From the NCBI GenBank assembly GCA_025345505.1, contig JANVCC010000047.1:7757429-7821428 (forward strand): DNA of 64,000 bases, written 5' to 3'. Made by a program: the position numbers and the translations under genes. The stretch comes from Todiramphus chloris collaris. Its lineage: Eukaryota > Chordata > Aves > Coraciiformes > Alcedinidae. Below the pieces are notes generated by a model. It did no database searches. It was not told the origin of the DNA and was given only the letters and a program-made list of their open reading frames with translations. This document shows positions 57,401 to 64,000 of this stretch, in pieces (within the stretch, counting starts at the first letter, position 1; every line of letters starts with the position of its first letter).

Positions 57401-58693
57401 CTACTTTGCATCATGCTCTAAAAGAGTTAATGAAAAATCTATACATAAGGGCTGCCTTCTGGATCATAACACAGATTTGTTGTCAAATTGGTGGAATGGG
57501 AAGTCAAGACTGACTTTGGATCAGACTGTACATCCTTTACCAATTGCTCTCACAAGAAAAAAAATCATATGTTTTTGTAATACAGCCTTGCATAATAATG
57601 TCTGTAACGGCAGAAATACAGGACATCCTCCTAAGTGAGAAAACATGAGCTGCATAGTGAGGAGGGGTGAAGGTTTCTGTGGCTGAGAGACAGAGGCACA
57701 CCGACAGGCTTGGGTGTCCTACAAATGTCAAATTTGATCTGCAAATTTTTTTAAAGAATCTGGCATTTTTCTTTATCCGAAGGGACCCTCGACAACCCTC
57801 TGACAGGAGGGGATGTTCTGTATCATGACAAGAGTTCAGATACAGAATTGAATGTAGGGAGCTTTGCTTTCTCACGTTAATTCCAGCACACAGAGGAAGA
57901 CGTGGCATCAGAACGGCAGGGAATGGTGCAGATACACCATTTGTGTCAGATGCAAAGTAGAAACTGCATTTTTCAAATCATATCGAAAAAAGAACGGAGA
58001 AAAAACAATAGGAAGAGAAAAAATCAGAGGAAAAAGCATGATGTAAAGGAGTGTCTGCTCCTTTGCTAAGAGTGCTAAGGAAAAAGTTCATTCTCTGCCC
58101 TTAGGAGATACTAGAAAAGACTGCAACAGATTTAATTTCAGAATGAATCTTTGTACCCCATAATACATCAGACTTCTCAGTGCAGTTCAAGAGAAGAAGG
58201 AAACAAAGATTGCTCTTGTTTTTCCTTTGAGTTTTGTATCCTCCATCTATGGCTTCTTTGGTGGAAATTGCCAGGTTTAGACCTAACAGAGGGATTGGCT
58301 TTGCTGAAATACAAGTCAAATGGACTTTCTGGAGGAGCTGTGTCTACAGTGAGGAATTCAGAGCAGTGGTGTAAAATCAGACTAAACCTTTGCCACCTCC
58401 TAAATAATATGCTGAGTTTTCAACACTTTGTATCATAAGAAGCCCTTTCAGTGCTTAGACAGTAGCACTAGAATGAGACAGTTTTGTTTTCTTTGTATTT
58501 ACGTGTTTATTCCACAAGAACAATTCAAAAAACCTCCAAAACACAATTTTTCATCTTTGGCTTGAAATTGCTTTCCACACTTATTTCCTTCACATACATC
58601 TTAGCAAGCTATACTATATGAACCTTATATTAATACTTCTCACCTCTTCATGTAGATACTATCATCATTTCATCTAACTGCACATGGAAATAT
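54475..58693. other. Single-copy AT-rich noncoding interval
   Basis: The longest repeat-free stretch in the window (4.2 kb). No gene is recognised. A T/G-rich low-complexity tract lies at 56383-56436. Confidence 0.45.
56383..56436. repeat. T/G-rich low-complexity tract
   Basis: Irregular TTTTG and GGTTTTTT units. Confidence 0.8.
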
Positions 58694-58810
58694 GGACAAG
58701 GCTCTGAGCAACCTGCTCTCGCTGCAGATGTCCCTGGTCCCTGCAGGGGAGTTGGACCAGATGACCTTGACAGGTCCCTTCCCACTCAAACAACCCTATG
58801 ATTCTATGAA
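58694..58810 (+). mobile_element. CR1 LINE 3' UTR and tail (subfamily 3)
   Basis: AAGGCTCTGAGCAACCTGCT, GCAGATGTCCCTGGTCCCTG, GAGTTGGACCAGATGACC and the tail ATGATTCTATGAA. Confidence 0.93.
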
Positions 58811-59447
58811 GCAGCATCCTGTGACTGACTCATAGGACATATGTATCTGGTAGGTGCTATGGGTCCATCCATTCCTTTGCTTCATCCAACATAACCTGGG
58901 TCCTTTCCACCATCCAACAGAGAGTATTTAGCCCAGGCTTGTTTTGCCAGCCCCAGAGGCTCTGATGCTGTCCCAGCAGAGATGGCAGGCATCACTCTTA
59001 CTAAGTAATACATGAGACCTTGACTCTACAACAATCAACTTTCATTTTCATAAATCATGAAAGGAAGATTGCCTCAGAGCAGGTTTTCTTTTTATTCCTC
59101 GGCTTTCAAACCAGTAGATAAAGAACATTGTCATCTTCAACTTCAACAGCAAAGACAACACAAACTCTCACTGCAGATAGTGCAGAGTTTTGCTGGCAAA
59201 TGTAAGAGTGATCACAGTAAAAAACAGATTAAAGCCTCCTTGTTATCAGTCACTGTGCTCAACACACAAGCTTTTCACCTCTTTGTTGCTTTTTTTTTTT
59301 TTTTTTTTTTTGGAGTCAGACTTTCTTTGCTATAAAAAAAGTCAGCTATGAAAAACATCCTGACCCTCCTCACCACTCCTCAATTGAAACATGTCATCGG
59401 AGAGCAACTGGACAACACCCCTGCGGATGACATCACTGTCATTTATT
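58811..59447. other. Noncoding interval with poly-T
   Basis: A 22-T run lies at 59290-59311. No gene or element recognised. Confidence 0.5.
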
Positions 59448-59686
59448 GTGCCAGGAGAGGTTTAGGTTGGCACTGAGGAACAATTTCTTCCCCTTGAGGG
59501 CTGTCCAGGGCTGTCCCAGGCTGCCCAGGGCAGTGCTGGAGTCCCCATGATCCCTGGAGGGGTTTCCAAGCCATGGAGATGTGGTGCCGAGGGACATGGG
59601 TTAGTGGTGCCCTGGCAGTGCTGGGTGAACAGCTGGACTGGATGATCTTAAAGGTCTCTTCCAACTAAACCAACTGATTCTATGAG
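59448..59686 (+). mobile_element. CR1 LINE 3' end (subfamily 2)
   Basis: CCAGGAGAGGTTTAGGTTGG, TGTCCAGGGCTGTCCCAGGC, CCCTGGAGGGGTTTCCAAGC, ATCTTAAAGGTCTCTTCCAA and the tail CTGATTCTATGA. One of the best-preserved subfamily-2 copies. Confidence 0.95.
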
Positions 59687-61261
59687 CCTGCTGCCTCTCT
59701 CCACAACATTTTGACGGGCCAATGCCACCCCTCACCACCTTCAAGCAGAAAGTGTAAAAAAGGTACAACTACCAGTCTGCAGTGTGGTGCCCTTGGGCAC
59801 CCCCTCCTCCAGTCATTTAGGTTTCAAGGTTACTCCTGAGAATGAAATCAAGTGAAGGGGTGTTAATTCACTTCCAGACCTATTTTGCAGCTTCTTTTTA
59901 ATGAGTTGCTCATAAGCCAAAGTACATGTTTACAGTCTGCCATGCTGATCAGTCACATCTTGCCCTTTTGTGTAAGCTTGCCGGGATCCAGGCATAATAA
60001 TTAGCATTTTTAATATTAAGAAAGGATGGAACGTAGTATTCTGTCTATAACACTTGTTCATTATAGTCTTGCTTCTTGAGGTTCATCACTCTTCTGCAAA
60101 ACAACTGCACTCTGTCACTCTTGCCTTATGTCCCTTGCACACCCTCTTCCTTTGTTTCACAGGGTTGTCCACCTCTATGTCCCTCCTGCATCTGATATCA
60201 CTCTGCTCTACTTGTCTGTGTAGAGTTATAAACTAAAAATAAATAAAAATATATATATATAAAATTCAGGAAGGAAAAATTTAGCTGAATTAATAAAAAA
60301 AAGGAATACTGATGTAAGAATTCTACCGTGCAAACGGGATGAAATATTTGTAATCCTCCAAAGCAGCTTCACCACACCAGTGTAAGGGCCTTTCAACACA
60401 GCATACATAATCTATACAGAACACATCTTCTGTATAGGAGACATAATCTTTACTGGCAGTTAATCTTAGATACGGACATGCTTATTCTAGAGGTTCACCA
60501 AGTGCTGCTCAGCTACACCGATTATCTTTGAGCCCCTTCAGAACCTGGCAGTCACATTAAGGGATGGAGGTTCTTATTTCCTAAGTGCATCATGCCCAGA
60601 TTCCTATGCTTTCTATACTTTCTGCTTGCTACATATAACATTTCCATACTTTCTGGTTTAGAAATAAAACATTAAGGTTTATTTACCAGACCAAAAGGAA
60701 TTATGAAAAATAAAGCCAGCAGTCATCATTGGAAACCACCTCTGAAAAAAAGTTACACCTCAAACTCAGTATTTCTACTTCCTCTGAGCCACTGTCACAT
60801 TTCCTGACTTTACTGGCAGAAAAACTTGTCTGCATTTTTATCAGAGCCAATAAAACTAGTGAAGAGAGTAAAGAATTCTGGTTTTCATCCATTACCAGCA
60901 ACAGCTGTAATTCAGGAACCAAATCTTTTATTTTAACTAAAGCAAAGGAAAATGTCACATATCTAAGAAGCTGTAGAGAAACGGTCACATCGGTTGAGAG
61001 AAACATGAAGAAAACTTGCCCTGCAATTTGTAATCTAGGTGTGCTCCTTACCTACCTTTTCCTCTTCGAATCTCTCTATATTCCAGATCCTTGGTATTGG
61101 AAGTGAAGGTCTGTCTCAAACTACATTTTTATATAATCTGAAATTAATTTTTAATGACTGTGGTATTATGGTTATTTATATTTACTCTAACCTCTTCTTG
61201 AAAGAGATGCCTCTGAGGAGAAATTTTGTAAAGCTAAAAAAGTAATACTAAAAGTAGTTGA
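59687..61261. other. Single-copy noncoding interval
   Basis: Nothing recognised. A short TA array lies at 60249-60262. The frame at 60729 (125 codons) lacks a domain. Confidence 0.45.
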
Positions 61262-61400
61262 AACCCCTGGAGCCACTTCAGGTGAGCTTGGCCAGAGCTC
61301 TGAGCAGTCTGCTCTAGTTGCAGATGTCCCTGCTCAGTGCAGGGGGTTGGACTAGATGACCTTGAAAGGTCTTCTCCAACCCAAGCCAGTCTGTGACTCC
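61262..61400 (+). mobile_element. CR1 LINE 3' UTR and tail (subfamily 3)
   Basis: CTGGAGCCACTTCAGGTGAG, TCTAGTTGCAGATGTCCCTG, GGGGTTGGACTAGATGACC and a degraded tail CAGTCTGTGACTCC. Confidence 0.92.
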
Positions 61401-64000
61401 AAGATCTACTCCAAAACACCACTGAAGAGTTAAGCAGGCCTGCTATTCAGTAACAGTACTCAAACTGTCCATCTTATATTCCATAGCAGGCAAATACATT
61501 TCTTCAGGGGAGAAATCAAACACACCCTGTCATATTCCCATGGAAAGAAGAACCGGCCACTAATTGGAGTTGAGGAGCTGGATCAGCCTCTTCCAGAAAT
61601 GCACGCTGGTGCTACATGGAAAATACAAATCAGCCCAAACTGGGTGGTCTTCCACACCTTGTACACATGGGAAAAGTCCATCATGCAGCACACCTTTCTC
61701 CTAATGACACTTGCTGGGGGATACACTAAATCTCACTATAGAAATAGATTATCTCCTCACATAGGCAGCTTACCCTGCTCCCCTCTGGAGTGTGTTGGTT
61801 CCACTGTCCCAGCAGCCTGCCAGGGAGCCAAACCAACTGTAAATCTTTTCAGGAAAAAACCCAGCAACTAAGCAATCTGTTTTTATGGTTTAATTTTCAG
61901 AGTCCTGTAGAACCGTATTTTATACGAGTGTGCAGTCTGCTTCAAAGCCAACACATCAACCTTCTTCATTCAAAGCTGTCTAAACTCCAGCAAAAGGAAA
62001 AAAACCCTTATTTTTGTCCTCATCTAAACTGTGTAGTTTCAGATATACCCATTCCAAAAGCTTCCAGCAAAAGGCAAATAAATCCCATGCTCATTATTCT
62101 ACAATTAATTCTTTAAGGATGGTCTCCCTTCTTTCCCAACTGAATAGTTCGCTGTTTGCTTGCAAAATTGAAGGAAAACAGTAATTTCACGATGTCTCTC
62201 TTGACATTGCCACAGGTTAGTTCTACTTGATACGCCTCATTTCAGGTCAAGACGTGTTTCTCTTTCTGCTACCCGTTCCCAACTGTGCAACATATGGCTG
62301 AACATTCATGTTTCTTTCACATCACAACACAGTAGCCTTGGGAAATAATATTAAACCTTCAAAAAAAAAAAAAACCCAAAGGAAAGACTTGTTACTCATT
62401 TTGATTCCATCCCACTTTGTGATTAAGAAGGATATTTTCTAACAAATGAATGTGAAAGCTAGAAATACTTCCCATTTCTGTTTCCATGTGTCTTGCCCTG
62501 AAGTATGCTATTAAGGAGGTAAAAATGATGCTTTGCATCAAAGATTACATAAAAAGCAGCAAAATCACACAAGTTTACCTTCTAGACTGAGTCACCAATA
62601 GTCCACTAGAAACAAAAAGAAGTCCAGCTCTCGTAGAATGTCTCTTATTTTGCAAGAAAAAAAATATTAAAGCACGCTATTAAAAATTTAGTGGAAAAGT
62701 TTAAGAACAAATGGTGAAAAAATATACTGTTTTCCAACAGAAAGTGAAGTCTTATTAAAATAATTGCCTGAGCTTGGGCCAGTTTTACCCAAATTTTAAA
62801 CAGAAGTTAAAGTGATTTTCTTTTTTTTTTTTCTGATAACATCACATTTTTTACATTAATTTTTAAAAATGTTCCAAATTCAACTTTACTGCAGCAATAT
62901 TTACTGTAAACATTACATTTGAGCTATTAAGGAAGCAGAAAACTGAAAGGAGTATTTTGATGGTTCCAAATCAAAAATCATTTACGTTTTCCTTCTTTTG
63001 GAAGTAGCAATTTTGGGAATGGAAAAATGTCCCGATGTCCACTTTCCCAACAGCTACAAGTTCTTGCTTCTCAATATGCACCAAGATTTTTCTTTGATGC
63101 CCAAACCAAAAATCAAGCTTTAAGTTGGAATTACAACGATTTACATTTCCAAATAGCCAAAAGATCCCTGTAGAAAAGCCCAGAGCTGTATATCTAGTAA
63201 TAGGAAGATCAGATAAGGAAATATAGTAGATTCGTGCAAAATAAATAAATAAACCCCCCAAAAGAAGCCAACATTTTTTTCCCAAACAATTAAAATATTT
63301 AATATCTTTCTAAAGAGAGTCATAAGAAATGATAATTTGCCTTAACCAAATCACCTCAAGTGATATATATCTGGAACAGCACTACATAGTCTTCTGAACT
63401 CTAAAGATACTGTGACAAGATTTAATTAGCTAAACAAAAAATAAACATCAGAATCAAATCTGTGCTTTAAAATGCCTGAGATTTCAGGCATTAAAAAAAG
63501 CCAACATCAAAATATTGGGTCCCTGCCCACCAGGAAAAGCCAAACGTCTGGCACCAGAAGCAAAGCATCAGCTGAATCACTTTATTTTTTAATGTTTACC
63601 TGTCCTTGAAGTGACTGTTTTTCAGCACATGACACCACACAGTTGCCTTCCTCTTCGCTTTTATTGTTAAACGCAGTTTGAAATGTCTGAGTGGGAAAAA
63701 GCCCACTTGTTCAAACCACCTCTACAGTCCCATGGCCATGGAGGTGAAAAAGCGAGGGAGAGAAACGTGTTTTATCAGCACTGCACAGGCAGTAGAAAGA
63801 ACAGCTTGTGCGTGTTTATTTATGGTGGTCAAATAAGCCATTCGGGGTATCACCCCTTATATAAAATCAGATGGATGTCAAGAGTTGTAAAACTGCAGCA
63901 CATTAAAAAGTCTCTCTATTAAGTGTGTTACCAGGGACCTCCCAGTTTCTTTCACAAAATAAACACCTCCTGTTGTGATTTCCCCTGTTTTGGTCATCCT
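61401..64000. other. Single-copy noncoding interval to the window end
   Basis: No gene or repeat family recognised in 2.6 kb. A 14-A run lies at 62361-62374 and a T run near 62820. Open frames at 61599, 61790 and 62971 show no domain. Confidence 0.45.

Noticed and set aside
1..64000. Search for tRNA, rRNA, CRISPR arrays, operons or a multigene system
   Set aside because: None seen. The sequence is vertebrate noncoding DNA with retroelement fragments.

Overview
This window looks like avian nuclear DNA, and I recognise no confirmed host protein-coding gene in it. The evidence for a bird is about 38 fragments of CR1-type LINEs ending in the chicken-repeat tail (variants of ATTCTATGATTCTATGAT or ATTCTGTGATTCTGTG), plus three long terminal repeats of the bird ERVL-like style. 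I see no Alu, L1 or other mammalian SINE/LINE sequence. My CR1 coordinates add up to roughly 11.6 kb, about 18% of the window. That is high for most birds. As an inference only, it fits CR1-rich lineages such as woodpeckers and their relatives, hornbills or hoopoes.

Layout: single-copy, mostly AT-rich noncoding DNA is broken every 1-4 kb by 5'-truncated CR1 copies on both strands. None is full length; the longest single pieces are about 670 bp. Pieces with recognisable CR1 reverse transcriptase (ORF2) lie at 1-376, 13208-13760, 48740-49262 and 50641-51071, all with stops, frameshifts or truncation. CR1 clusters occur at 12.8-13.8 kb, 33.2-33.9 kb, 48.7-49.6 kb and 50.4-52.1 kb. Two are clear nested insertions: a minus-strand tail splits a plus-strand copy at 33.5 kb, and a complex plus-strand insertion splits a minus-strand copy at 50.64/51.86 kb. 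The latter contains a roughly 285-bp inverted pair of nearly identical CR1 3' ends. Solo or partial LTRs lie at 5067-5582 (minus), 21912-22100 (plus) and 34730-35471 (minus). The last two are copies of one family.

The rest is intergenic or intronic. It holds microsatellites, a 10-base assembly gap inside a (TTTTC)n tract at 4.15 kb, a recent 62-bp tandem duplication at 29.0 kb, and several CpG-containing blocks with homeodomain-like sites that could be conserved regulatory elements. A few minus-strand stretches have good splice signals and an open frame (25103-25184, 23344-23491, 23882-23992, 1921-1982). They are recorded as weak exon candidates because such pseudo-exons are common by chance. 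Long ORFs in the window are otherwise CR1 readthrough or noise. I found no tRNA, rRNA, CRISPR or operon-like gene system, and nothing that makes a convincing new biological system. The best leads are the nested/inverted CR1 structure, the tandem duplication beside a possible regulatory element, and the exon candidates.
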